Positions 9,397-17,643 of a stretch of DNA of 64,000 nucleotides are shown here, piece by piece. The stretch covers positions 186,001 through 250,000 of the forward strand of contig NZ_JAMBNX010000005.1 in NCBI RefSeq assembly GCF_023715325.1. The letters are read 5' to 3'. The notes below the pieces were generated by a model, which was given only the letters and a program-made list of their open reading frames with translations, was not told where the DNA came from and searched no databases. The position numbers were made by a program, and so were the translations under genes. Every line of letters begins with the position of its first letter. The stretch's first letter is position 1. Source of the stretch: Agromyces mediolanus. GTDB taxonomy: Bacteria; Actinomycetota; Actinomycetes; Actinomycetales; Microbacteriaceae.

Positions 9397-10386
9397 GTGG
9401 TACGCCAGAAGCCCAAGCGCCCCGACCCCGCCGCCCGCCGCACGAAGGCCCCCGGCCGGAGCGGCCATCCCGCCCGCGCCGCCCAGGGCGCCGCCGTCTC
9501 GCGCGGGCCGGCCACGGTCGGCGACTGGATCTCCGGCGCCCGCCTGCGCACCCTGCCCCTCGCGATCGCCCCGGTCGCGCTCGGCACGGGGGCGGGCGTC
9601 GTGGCCATCGCCGACGGGCCGTGGCATCCGACCCGCGCCGTGCTCGCGCTCATCGTCGCGCTCGCGCTGCAGATCGGCGTGAACTACGCGAACGACTACT
9701 CCGACGGCATCCGTGGCACCGACGACCACCGGGTGGGACCGGCGCGCCTCACCGGCTCTGGGCTCGCGAAACCGAAGCACGTGCTCGCGGTCGCGCTGTC
9801 GTTCCTCGGCATCGCGGCGCTCGCGGGCCTCGCGCTCGTCGTCATCACCCAGCAGTGGTGGCTGCTCGCCGTCGGCGCCGCCGCGATCGTGGCCGCCTGG
9901 TTCTACACCGGCGGCAAGCGGCCGTACGGCTACGCGGGGCTCGGCGAGCTCTTCGTGTTCGTCTTCTTCGGCCTCGTCGCGACGGCCGGCTCGGCGTTCG
10001 TGCAGGCGCTCGATGTGAACCTCGAGGCCTGGTCGGGCGGCGTCGGCGCGGGCCTGCTCGCCTGCGCCGTGCTCATGGCGAACAACCTGCGCGACGTCGA
10101 CCAGGACCGCGCCTCCGGCAAGCGCACCCTCGCGGTGCTCGTGGGCGCCCCGATCGGCCGTGCGCTGTTCTGCGTGTTCATGCTCGTGCCGTTCGGGATC
10201 GCCGCGTTCTGGGCGCTGCTCTATCCGACGGCGTGGCTCGTGCTGTTCGCCCTGCTCGCGGCCCTGCCGGCGTGCGTCATCGTCGTCACGGCGCGCACCG
10301 CGAGGGAACTGCTCATCGCGCTGCAGCTCGCGAGCCTCACGGCGCTCGTCTACGGCGTCGGGCTCGGGCTCGTCTTCGCGTTCTGA
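9397..10386 (+). CDS. menA: 1,4-Dihydroxy-2-naphthoate polyprenyltransferase
   Basis: 329 aa, GTG start. A UbiA-superfamily membrane enzyme that attaches the polyprenyl tail to dihydroxynaphthoate. The two Asp-rich prenyl-diphosphate/Mg motifs are visible: NYANDYSDGIRGTDD near 96-110 and NNLRDVDQDRASGKRT near 228-245, separated by membrane helices (about eight in all). The N-terminal 45 residues are basic and proline-rich, probably a cytoplasmic extension. The polyprenyl diphosphate synthase at 16.5 kb probably supplies the tail. Confidence 0.94.
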   Translation: MVRQKPKRPDPAARRTKAPGRSGHPARAAQGAAVSRGPATVGDWISGARLRTLPLAIAPVALGTGAGVVAIADGPWHPTRAVLALIVALALQIGVNYANDYSDGIRGTDDHRVGPARLTGSGLAKPKHVLAVALSFLGIAALAGLALVVITQQWWLLAVGAAAIVAAWFYTGGKRPYGYAGLGELFVFVFFGLVATAGSAFVQALDVNLEAWSGGVGAGLLACAVLMANNLRDVDQDRASGKRTLAVLVGAPIGRALFCVFMLVPFGIAAFWALLYPTAWLVLFALLAALPACVIVVTARTARELLIALQLASLTALVYGVGLGLVFAF

Positions 10387-10405
10387 ACGGTGAGCCCCGC
10401 CGGCG

Positions 10406-10723
10406 CTACTCGGTGCGCTTCGGCGCGGACGCGTCGGCCGGGCGGGCGGATGCGTCCTGCTCGACGGCCTCGACGGCCGCGTCCTCCACGGCGTCGTCGT
10501 CGCGGACGAGGGGCTGCTCGCGGTGCCGGGCGGCGTAGAGGTCGCCCGAGAGGGCCTCGCGCGGCTTGCGCAGCAACAGGAGCGACGCGCTCAGCCCGAA
10601 CACCGCCGCGACGAGGGTCGAGACCCACACGTTCACGTTCGCGATGAGCAGCACGGCGAGCGGCACCGCGAAGAGCAGGATGCGCAGCGCGGTGTACCAG
10701 ATCCAGACGGGCACCGATTTCAC
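10406..10723 (-). CDS. DUF4229-like small membrane protein
   Basis: 105 aa, GTG start, function unknown. Two hydrophobic helices (about 8-28 and 32-50) are followed by a basic loop (LLLRKPREALSGDLYAAR) and an acidic, Ala-rich tail. The pattern and position beside menA match the actinobacterial DUF4229 family, from memory only. On the minus strand TACACT (10729-10734) lies 5 nt from the start, another probable leaderless promoter. It faces menA tail to tail. Confidence 0.72.
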   Translation of the reverse strand: MKSVPVWIWYTALRILLFAVPLAVLLIANVNVWVSTLVAAVFGLSASLLLLRKPREALSGDLYAARHREQPLVRDDDAVEDAAVEAVEQDASARPADASAPKRTE

Positions 10724-10808
10724 CCTGTCAGTGTAGGCGCGGCGGCTGAGCGCGGGCTGCGGGCGAGCATGCCCCGCGGTCTCCCAGCCTGCCGTGATCT
10801 GGCGCGCC

Positions 10809-10814
10809 TAGACT
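10809..10814 (+). promoter_or_regulatory. -10 box of the PLDc_N gene, probably leaderless
   Basis: TAGACT, 6 nt before ATG 10821. Confidence 0.5.
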
Positions 10815-10820
10815 GGGGGC

Positions 10821-11252
10821 ATGCCGAGGCTCGCTGTCATCGTCGTGGCAGCCGCGATCGTCTTCTGGATCTACACGATCGTCGATTGCGCGCTGTTCGA
10901 TCGGCTGCGCGTGCGCGGCCTCCGCAAGGGCTGGTGGGTCGCCCTCGTGATCCTCGTGCCGGTCGTCGGCGGCGTGCTCTGGTTCCTGATCGGGCGGGGC
11001 CGCCGCAACCGCAGCGGACGTTCGCTCGCACCGGACGACGACCCCGAGTTCCTCAGCCGACTCGGCTCCGACGCCGTGCAGGAAGAGCGCATCCGCCGCC
11101 TCGAGCAGGAACTCGCCGAGCTCGACGAGGAGCCCGGCTCGACCGACGACGGGCACGACTCCGGCGCCGGCCACCCGAGCCGCGGCGACCGCGGCCCGCA
11201 TGACCCGGAGGGCCCGAGCGACCCCGGCCAGCCCGGTCGACCGCATGACTGA
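10821..11252 (+). CDS. PLD nuclease N-terminal (PLDc_N) domain membrane protein
   Basis: 143 aa. Two membrane helices (about 3-22 and 40-60) flank the conserved [20 protein letters not shown] region typical of PLDc_N proteins; [10 protein letters not shown] follows. The rest is a charged, probably disordered cytoplasmic tail. The catalytic HKD domain of phospholipase D is absent, so enzyme activity is unlikely. Its last 8 nt overlap the ATG of menD, so it may be cotranscribed with menD. Function unknown. Confidence 0.78.
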   Translation: MPRLAVIVVAAAIVFWIYTIVDCALFDRLRVRGLRKGWWVALVILVPVVGGVLWFLIGRGRRNRSGRSLAPDDDPEFLSRLGSDAVQEERIRRLEQELAELDEEPGSTDDGHDSGAGHPSRGDRGPHDPEGPSDPGQPGRPHD

Positions 11253-13203
11253 CCCGGATGCCGCGGGCGGTGCGCCCGAGGCATCCGGACCCCGGCGGAG
11301 CCCAGCGAGCGACTTCGCGGTCGCGCTGCTCGCCGAACTCGAACGGCTCGGCGTCACGGACGTCGTCGTGGCGCCGGGTTCGCGGTCCCAGGCTCTCGCG
11401 CTCGCCGCCGCCGAGTTCGAGCGCGCGGGCCGGCTGCGACTGCACGTGCGCATCGACGAGCGCAGCGCGGGCTTCCTCGCGCTCGGGCTCGGCGTGGAGA
11501 CGGGGCATCCGGCCGCGGTCGTCGCGACCTCCGGCACGGCGATCGCGAACCTGCACCCCGCGGTGCTCGAGGCGCACCACGCGGGCGTGCCGCTCCTCGT
11601 GCTCGCCGCCGACCGGCCGGCGGAGCTCCGGGGCATCCGCTCCAACCAGACCACCATGCAGCCCGGCATCTTCGCCGGAGCGGTGCGGCTCGAGCGCGAC
11701 GTCTCGGCCCCGGAGGGCGCCGCGGGAGAACCGGATGCCGCGGCCGAGCTCGCCCGGCTCGCCGTCGCCGCGGCGGAGGGGCGGGACCCCTCGGGCGATC
11801 CGGTGCCGCATCCGGGCCCGGGCCCGGTGCTGCTGAACCTGCAGCTGCGCGAGCCGTTGTCCGCCCCCACCGGGCTGCCGCCCCGAGCCGAGACGAGCCG
11901 CACGGCCGACTCCGTCACGCCGCCCGGCGACCGCGCGGCGCAGCCCAGCCACGCCGGACTGCTCGCCCGCGGCCCCCGCACCGTGGTGGTCGCGGGAGCC
12001 GGAGCCGGCCCCGCCGCCGAAGCCCTCGCCCGCGCGGGCGGCTGGCCGCTCCTGGCCGAGATCACGAGCGGTGCCCGCTTCGGGCCGAACCTCGTGCCCG
12101 CGTACCGCGAGGTGCTGGCCGAGCCCGGCCTCGGCGATGCGGTCGAGCGAGTGATCGTCTTCGGGCACCCGACCCTCTCCCGCGAGGTGCCCGCGCTCGT
12201 GCAGCGAGACGGCGTCGAGACCGTCGTCGTCGCGCCGAGCGGCGTCGAGTGGTTCAACCCGGGGCACCGGGCCGACCGCTTCGAGCGCGCCGTCCACGTC
12301 GAACCGGGCGCCCCCGTCGAGGGCGAGCGCGCCTGGCTCGGCCGCTGGCTGCAAGCGGGCCGCGCGCTGGCCGCCGAGAGTGCCCCCGCCGAGCCGGTCG
12401 CCGTGCGCAGCGGCGTCGACGAGACCGGGCACGTCACCGACTTCGCCGCGCAGCGCGCGTTCCTCGACGCCCAGCTCGGTCGCATGCGCGAACCGATCGG
12501 CCGGCGCCTGCTCGCCGAATCGGTGTGGGCGGTGAGCTGGCCGCACGACCGGCTCGTCCTCGGCGCATCCCGGCTGATCCGCGACGCCGACCGCGTCGTG
12601 CCCGGCCGGCGCATCCACGCCCACGCCAACCGCGGTCTCTCCGGCATCGACGGCACCGTCGCGACGGCGCTCGGGATCGCGCTCGCGAGTCAGCAGCCGG
12701 CGGGAGCCGGTGCCGAGGAGGCATCCGCGGCCCCGGCCGTGCGCGACACGTTCGACCCCGCGGGAGGCGGCGACCTCGCCGCGATGCTCGCCCGCGCCGC
12801 CGAGGTCGAACAGCAGCTCGCCGCGGCGAAAGCCGGCCTCGCCGCACAGGAGGCCCGCGCGCGCGCCGAGTCGAGCGTGACCCGGGTGGTCCTCGGCGAC
12901 CTCACCCTGCTGCACGACGTCGGCTCACTGCTGCTCGGCGCGGGCGAGACGCGTCCGAGGATCCTCGTCGTCGTCGGCAACGACGGCGGCGGCACGATCT
13001 TCGACTCGCTCGAGGTCGCGGGATCCGCCCCGGCGGAGGCGTTCGACCGGGTGCAGTACACCCCGCAGTCGGTCGACCTCGAGGCGCTCGCCCGGGCCTA
13101 CGGCTGGCGCTACCGTCGCGCCGCGATGCGTTCGGAGCTCGAGGCCGCGCTCGCCGAGGCCGTGACCGAGCCGACGATCCTCGAGGTCCCGCTCAGCCGC
13201 TGA
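11245..13203 (+). CDS. menD: SEPHCHC synthase, thiamine-diphosphate enzyme
   Basis: 652 aa. It joins isochorismate and 2-oxoglutarate in the first committed step of menaquinone synthesis. The N-terminal ThDP half has [15 protein letters not shown] and the glutamate in [13 protein letters not shown] (about 71); the C-terminal half has the cofactor motif [14 protein letters not shown] near 578-591. An upstream ATG at 11200 exists, but ATG 11245 puts MTDPDA right before the conserved region and overlaps the previous stop. Length is somewhat above the usual 550-580 aa because of Ala/Pro-rich inserts near 160-220. Confidence 0.93.
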   Translation: MTDPDAAGGAPEASGPRRSPASDFAVALLAELERLGVTDVVVAPGSRSQALALAAAEFERAGRLRLHVRIDERSAGFLALGLGVETGHPAAVVATSGTAIANLHPAVLEAHHAGVPLLVLAADRPAELRGIRSNQTTMQPGIFAGAVRLERDVSAPEGAAGEPDAAAELARLAVAAAEGRDPSGDPVPHPGPGPVLLNLQLREPLSAPTGLPPRAETSRTADSVTPPGDRAAQPSHAGLLARGPRTVVVAGAGAGPAAEALARAGGWPLLAEITSGARFGPNLVPAYREVLAEPGLGDAVERVIVFGHPTLSREVPALVQRDGVETVVVAPSGVEWFNPGHRADRFERAVHVEPGAPVEGERAWLGRWLQAGRALAAESAPAEPVAVRSGVDETGHVTDFAAQRAFLDAQLGRMREPIGRRLLAESVWAVSWPHDRLVLGASRLIRDADRVVPGRRIHAHANRGLSGIDGTVATALGIALASQQPAGAGAEEASAAPAVRDTFDPAGGGDLAAMLARAAEVEQQLAAAKAGLAAQEARARAESSVTRVVLGDLTLLHDVGSLLLGAGETRPRILVVVGNDGGGTIFDSLEVAGSAPAEAFDRVQYTPQSVDLEALARAYGWRYRRAAMRSELEAALAEAVTEPTILEVPLSR

Positions 13204-13219
13204 GCCCGGCGGCCACCGG

Positions 13220-13240
13220 GGGCGGGGGACTGGCCCGCCC
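13220..13240 (+). terminator. Possible terminator after menD
   Basis: GGGCGGG (13220-13226) can pair with CCCGCCC (13234-13240) across a 7-nt loop. There is no T-run. Confidence 0.35.
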
Positions 13241-13306
13241 GGCCCGCTCGCGTCATGATGGAGGCCACGCGGCATCCGCCGTGGAAGCGTCACGAGGGGA
13301 AGCCGC

Positions 13307-14164
13307 ATGGATCGCGAATCGTTCTGGACGGCGGATCCCGTCGAGCTGCTCCGCGTCGGGCCCGGCTTCCGCCTCGCCGACGCCGACACGGATGCGCATC
13401 CCGGCTTCGACGGCGACAAGGCCGCGGGGCAGGCCGCGCTCGCCGAGGGGGCTGCCGTGCTGAACCGGCTGCAGGAGCAGCTCTTCGCGAACAACGTCGT
13501 GAACGGCGACGAGCGGCGGGTGCTGCTCGTGCTGCAGGCGATGGACTCCGCGGGCAAGGGCGGCATCGTGAATCACGTGATGGGCGCCGTGGATCCGCAG
13601 GGCGTGCAGCTCGCCGCGTTCAAGAAGCCGACCGCCGAGGAGCTGGAGCACGACTTCCTCTGGCGCATCCACAAGCAGGTGCCCGCGGCCGGCAAGATCG
13701 GCGTGTTCGACCGCTCGCACTACGAGGACGTGCTCATCGGGCGGGTGCGGGAGCTCGCGCCGCCCGAGGAGATCGAGCGGCGCTACGGCGCGATCAACGA
13801 CTTCGAGGAGGAGCTCGCCAGCACCGGGACCTCGATCGTGAAGGTCATGCTGCACCTCTCGAAGGACGAGCAGCGCGCGCGTCTCGCCGACCGGCTGGCC
13901 CGGCCCGACAAGCACTGGAAGTTCAATCCGGGCGACATCGACGAGCGAGCCCGCTGGGACGACTACCAGGCGGCGTACCAGCTCGTCTTCGAGCGCACGG
14001 CGACGGCGGATGCCCCGTGGTTCGTCGTCCCCGCCGACCGCAAGTGGTACGCCAGGCTCGCCGTGCAGCACCTCGTGATCGACGTGCTCGAACGGATGGC
14101 GCTCGAGTGGCCGAAGGCCGACTACGACGTCGCGGAGCAGCAGCGCCGGCTCGCGGCATCCTGA
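13307..14164 (+). CDS. PPK2-family polyphosphate kinase/phosphotransferase
   Basis: 285 aa. Transfers phosphate between polyphosphate and nucleotides. Seen: Walker A LQAMDSAGKGG (77-86), Walker B GVFDRSHYEDVL (132-142) and the lid region RLARPDKHWKFNPGDIDERARW (about 200-221), all typical of single-domain PPK2. Whether it phosphorylates NMP or NDP cannot be told safely from sequence. GAGGGGAAG precedes the ATG. Flanked by menD upstream and a strong palindrome downstream; no link to quinone synthesis is evident. Confidence 0.9.
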   Translation: MDRESFWTADPVELLRVGPGFRLADADTDAHPGFDGDKAAGQAALAEGAAVLNRLQEQLFANNVVNGDERRVLLVLQAMDSAGKGGIVNHVMGAVDPQGVQLAAFKKPTAEELEHDFLWRIHKQVPAAGKIGVFDRSHYEDVLIGRVRELAPPEEIERRYGAINDFEEELASTGTSIVKVMLHLSKDEQRARLADRLARPDKHWKFNPGDIDERARWDDYQAAYQLVFERTATADAPWFVVPADRKWYARLAVQHLVIDVLERMALEWPKADYDVAEQQRRLAAS

Positions 14165-14182
14165 CCGCGGGTCCTCGAACCA

Positions 14183-14222
14183 CTCGACTTGCCCGACTTT
14201 CATGAAAGTTGGGCAAGTCGAG
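14183..14222. terminator. 40-bp palindrome between convergent ppk2 and menF
   Basis: Two 20-nt arms starting CTCGACTTGCCCGACTTTC pair over their whole length with one G-T mismatch and no loop. It lies 18 nt after ppk2 and 12 nt before the menF stop, so it is placed to stop transcription both ways. It lacks a T-run and could also be a mobile palindromic repeat. Confidence 0.65.
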
Positions 14223-14233
14223 AAGGTGGACGG

Positions 14234-15535
14234 TCAGCCGCCGAAGGCCTCGACGATGGGCCGGAACTTCATCTCGGTCTCGGCGAGTTCCTCGGTCGGC
14301 ACCGAGTCGTGCACGATGCCGCAGCCCGCGTACGCCGTGACCGTGCCGTCGCCGTCGACCTGCGCGCAGCGCAGCGCGATCGCCCACTCGCCGTCGCCCT
14401 CACCGTCGACCCAGCCGACGGGCCCGGCGTAGCGTCCGCGGTCGAAGCCCTCGAGCTCGGCGAGGGTGTCGAGCGCGATCCGCCGGGGCGTGCCCGCGAC
14501 CGCGGCCGTCGGATGCACCGCCCGCACGAGGTCGAGCGAGGTCGACCCGTCGCCGAGGGTTCCCTTGAGGTCGGTCGCGAGGTGCCAGAGGTTCGGCAGC
14601 TGCAGCGTGAACGGCTCCGGGCTCGAGTCGAGGCGGCGGGTGTGCGGGGCGAGGCGCTGCACGGCGCTCGCGACGGCGAGGGCGTGCTCGGCGAGGTTCT
14701 TCTCGCTCGCGGCGAGCTGGGCGGCGTGGTCGCGGTCGGATGCCTCGCCGGCGCCCCGCGGGGCGGTCCCCGCGAGCACGCGTGCGGAGACGGTGCCGTG
14801 GTCGACGCGGACGAGCGTCTCGGGGCTCGCGCCGATGAGCCCGTCGACGGCGAACACCCAGGTGTCGGGATAGTCCTCGGCGAGTCGGTTGATGGTGGCG
14901 CGGAGGCCGGCGTCCTCGTCGAGCTGCCCGATGAGATCGCGGGCGAGCACGACCTTCTCGAGCTCGCCGGCGTCGATGCGGCGCACCGCTTCGGCGACGG
15001 CCGTCTCGTAGTCGTCCGGCGTCAGCCGGCCGGGCTGGAACGCGACGCGCGGCACCCGGCGCTTCGGCGCGGGCACCGGCAGGAGCGCGGATGCCTCGTC
15101 GCCTCCGGCCGCGGCGAGCGCCCGCCCGTCGGCGGAGTCGGCGAGGGCGATGCGGGTGATCCAGGAGCGGCCGTCGCGGCGGCCGAGGATGAGCTCGGGC
15201 ACGATCAGCACGCTCGTCGCGGCCGAGTGCGCGGCGAACGCGAAGGCGCCGAAGGCGACGAGGCCGGTGCCGGGCAGGCCGACCCGGTCGTCGAGGTCGG
15301 CGGCGGCGGCGATCGAGGTCCAGGCGGCCGCGGCATCCTCGATCCGGTGCTCGCCCGAGGTCTCGATGCGGAGCACCTCGCCGAGCCCGACGACGCCCTC
15401 ACCGCGCCGTAACCAGACGAGCGGGTTGCGAGGGTCGGTGCGGGGGATCAGCGGCTCGGTCTCGTCGACCGCGACCGTGCGAACGATGAGCCGCGAGCCC
15501 GCGGGGGCGGGGGAGGCGGCGGCATTCTGGCTCAC
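14234..15535 (-). CDS. menF: Isochorismate synthase
   Basis: 433 aa, GTG start. Chorismate-binding family; converts chorismate to isochorismate for MenD. Conserved family segments: GELEKVVLARDL, FAVDGLIGASPETLV, VLAGTAPRG, HPTAAVAGTPR, and the C-terminal GPVGWVDGEGDGEWAIALR and AYAGCGIVHDSVPTEELAETEMKFRP, which hold the Mg ligands. A siderophore or salicylate enzyme is possible, but its place among men genes favours MenF. On the minus strand TAGGCT (15542-15547) lies 6 nt before the start. Divergent from menG. Confidence 0.93.
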   Translation of the reverse strand: MSQNAAASPAPAGSRLIVRTVAVDETEPLIPRTDPRNPLVWLRRGEGVVGLGEVLRIETSGEHRIEDAAAAWTSIAAAADLDDRVGLPGTGLVAFGAFAFAAHSAATSVLIVPELILGRRDGRSWITRIALADSADGRALAAAGGDEASALLPVPAPKRRVPRVAFQPGRLTPDDYETAVAEAVRRIDAGELEKVVLARDLIGQLDEDAGLRATINRLAEDYPDTWVFAVDGLIGASPETLVRVDHGTVSARVLAGTAPRGAGEASDRDHAAQLAASEKNLAEHALAVASAVQRLAPHTRRLDSSPEPFTLQLPNLWHLATDLKGTLGDGSTSLDLVRAVHPTAAVAGTPRRIALDTLAELEGFDRGRYAGPVGWVDGEGDGEWAIALRCAQVDGDGTVTAYAGCGIVHDSVPTEELAETEMKFRPIVEAFGG

Positions 15536-15541
15536 CGCCCC

Positions 15542-15547
15542 AGCCTA
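15542..15547 (-). promoter_or_regulatory. -10 box of menF, probably leaderless
   Basis: TAGGCT on the minus strand, 6 nt before the GTG. Confidence 0.5.
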
Positions 15548-15615
15548 CGCCCGCCCTCGCCGGGCCTGCCGCCCGCCGCCGCGGGGCCTGCCGCTGGAGA
15601 CTCAGGCACCGGCCG

Positions 15616-15621
15616 TAGACT
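15616..15621 (+). promoter_or_regulatory. -10 box of menG, probably leaderless
   Basis: TAGACT, 6 nt before ATG 15628. Confidence 0.5.
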
Positions 15622-15627
15622 CGGGGG

Positions 15628-16410
15628 ATGACCCGCGCAGACCTCGGCAAGAACCCGGAGCAGGTGTCGGCCATGTTCGACCGGGTGGCGGCGAACTACG
15701 ACCGCACCAACACCCTGCTCTCGGTGGGCAACGCCCCCCTCTGGCGCGTCGCCACGACCCGGGCGGTCGACCCGAAGCCGGGTGAGCGCATCCTCGACAT
15801 CGCCGCGGGCACCGGCACCTCGAGCGCGAGTCTCGCCCGCAGCGGCGCCTCCGTGGTCGCCGCCGACTTCTCGCCCGGCATGATCGAGGTCGGCCGCCGT
15901 CGTCAGGCGCACGTGCAGAACCTCGTCTTCGTCGAGGCCGACGCCATGCACCTGCCGTTCGACGACGACGAGTTCGACGCCGTCACAATCTCCTTCGGCC
16001 TGCGTAACGTCAGCGACCCGAAGCAGGCGATCCGCGAGTTCCTCCGGGTGACGAAGCCGGGCGGCCGGCTCGTCATCTGCGAGTTCTCGCACCCGCAGGC
16101 CTCGCTCGTGCGGGCCGGCTACGGCGCCTATCAGCGCTGGGTCATGCCGCCGCTGGTCAAGCTCTCGAGCTCGAACGACACCGCGTACGAATACCTGAAC
16201 GAGTCGATCAACGCGTGGCCCGTGCAGTCGGAGCTCGCGGGATGGCTGCGCGAGGCCGGCTGGCGTGAGGTGGCCTGGCGCAATCTGACCCTCGGTGTCG
16301 TCGCTCTGCACCGTGCGCGCAAGCCCCTCGCGGCGTCGAGCGAGCCCCGCCCCGCCGAGCAGACCGCCGCCGAGCAGACCGCCGGCGAGCACGACGCCGC
16401 CGGCGAGTAG
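15628..16410 (+). CDS. menG: Demethylmenaquinone methyltransferase (UbiE/MenG)
   Basis: 260 aa. SAM-dependent methyltransferase for the last step of menaquinone synthesis. Seen: MFDRVAANYDRTNTLLSVG (16-34), the SAM loop LDIAAGTGTSS (56-66), and the UbiE signatures DAVTISFGLRNVSD and EFLRVTKPGGRLVICEFS. The last 30 residues are a low-complexity tail with a repeated AEQTA unit beyond the family's usual end. The prenyl synthase gene follows 86 nt later. Confidence 0.94.
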   Translation: MTRADLGKNPEQVSAMFDRVAANYDRTNTLLSVGNAPLWRVATTRAVDPKPGERILDIAAGTGTSSASLARSGASVVAADFSPGMIEVGRRRQAHVQNLVFVEADAMHLPFDDDEFDAVTISFGLRNVSDPKQAIREFLRVTKPGGRLVICEFSHPQASLVRAGYGAYQRWVMPPLVKLSSSNDTAYEYLNESINAWPVQSELAGWLREAGWREVAWRNLTLGVVALHRARKPLAASSEPRPAEQTAAEQTAGEHDAAGE

Positions 16411-16483
16411 GGCTCGCCGCCCGGGCGATGTGCCCGGCCCACCTTCGCCACGGGCGATAGCCGAGCGGGCTTCGCCGCACAGG

Positions 16484-16489
16484 TAGGCT
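16484..16489 (+). promoter_or_regulatory. -10 box of the prenyl synthase gene, probably leaderless
   Basis: TAGGCT, 7 nt before GTG 16497. Confidence 0.5.
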
Positions 16490-16496
16490 GGACAGC

Positions 16497-17618
16497 GTGA
16501 AATCGAGCCTCCAGGGCGCGCGTCGCGGGTCCTCCCTCGCCGCCAACCTCGGTCTGAGCGAGCGTGTCTTCGCGTCCGCGGCCGATCGAGCGATGGCCCG
16601 GGCCATCGACGACGGACTCGACCGGGTCGAGGCCGGGCTCGTCGACGAGGTGCGCTTCACCGCACCGGTGGCGGATGCCTCGACGCGCTACCTGCTCGAG
16701 GCCGGCGGCAAGCGGGTGCGCCCGATGCTGACCCTGCTCGCGGCCCAGCTCGGCGAGGGGGTGACCGACGAGGTCGTCATCGCGGCCGAGGCCATCGAGA
16801 TCACGCACCTCGCGAGCCTGTACCACGACGACGTCATGGACGAGTCCGACCGTCGCCGCGGGGTGCCCAGCGCGCACGCGGTGTGGGGCAACTCGATCGC
16901 GATCCTCACCGGCGACCTGCTCTTCGCGCGGGCGAGCCAGCTCATGGCCCGGCTCGGCGAGCGGGCGATCCGCATGCAGGCCGACACCTTCGAGCGGCTC
17001 GTGCTCGGGCAGCTGCACGAGACCGTGGGCCCGCAGCCGGGCGACGACCCGGTGGCGCACTACATCCAGGTGCTGGCCGACAAGACCGGGTCGCTCATCG
17101 CCGCGGCCGCGCAGTCGGGCGTGATCTTCTCCAATGCCGACCCGGCGCTCGAGGCGCCGCTCGTGGAGTTCGGCGAGAAGATCGGCGTCGCGTTCCAGCT
17201 CATCGACGACGTCATCGACCTGTCGCCGCGCCCCGCCGAGACCGGCAAGGTGCCGGGCACCGACCTGCGCGCCGGGGTCGTCACCCTGCCGCTGCTGCGC
17301 CTCCGGGAGCTCGCCAAGCATGATGCCGACGCGGCATCCCTGCTGGTGCGCATCGAGCGCGATGTGCTCCCCGTCCCCGCCGACGCCGTGGGCGACCCGC
17401 TCGACACCAACACGCAGGCCGCGAGGATCGTGCCGTCGAAGGAGACGGTCGACGCCATCGTGGCGGAGCTGCGTGAGCACGAGGCCACCAGGGTGACGCT
17501 CGCCGAGGCGCACCGCTGGGCGGACGAGGCGGTCGCCGCGCTCGCGCCCCTGCCAGAGGGCAGTGTGAAGAAGGCGCTGACGCGATTCGCCGAGACCATC
17601 GTGGAGCGCTCGAGCTGA
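16497..17618 (+). CDS. Long-chain polyprenyl diphosphate synthase
   Basis: 373 aa, GTG start. A trans-prenyltransferase that elongates isoprenoid diphosphate with IPP; it probably makes the menaquinone side chain used by MenA. The first Asp-rich motif is LYHDDVMDESDRRRG (DDVMD at 111-115), the second FQLIDDVIDL near 237-241; GGKRVRPML (70-78) binds IPP. No bulky residue sits at the position that would block long chains (ASLYHDD), which suits chain length above C20, but the exact length cannot be read. Placed between menG and a redox gene. Confidence 0.9.
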   Translation: MKSSLQGARRGSSLAANLGLSERVFASAADRAMARAIDDGLDRVEAGLVDEVRFTAPVADASTRYLLEAGGKRVRPMLTLLAAQLGEGVTDEVVIAAEAIEITHLASLYHDDVMDESDRRRGVPSAHAVWGNSIAILTGDLLFARASQLMARLGERAIRMQADTFERLVLGQLHETVGPQPGDDPVAHYIQVLADKTGSLIAAAAQSGVIFSNADPALEAPLVEFGEKIGVAFQLIDDVIDLSPRPAETGKVPGTDLRAGVVTLPLLRLRELAKHDADAASLLVRIERDVLPVPADAVGDPLDTNTQAARIVPSKETVDAIVAELREHEATRVTLAEAHRWADEAVAALAPLPEGSVKKALTRFAETIVERSS

Positions 17619-17643
17619 GCTCGGGCGAGAGGAGAACGAACAC

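Noticed and set aside
10390..10647. Plus-strand Arg-rich frames between menA and PLDc_N
   Set aside because: They mirror the DUF4229 gene on the minus strand and have shadow composition.
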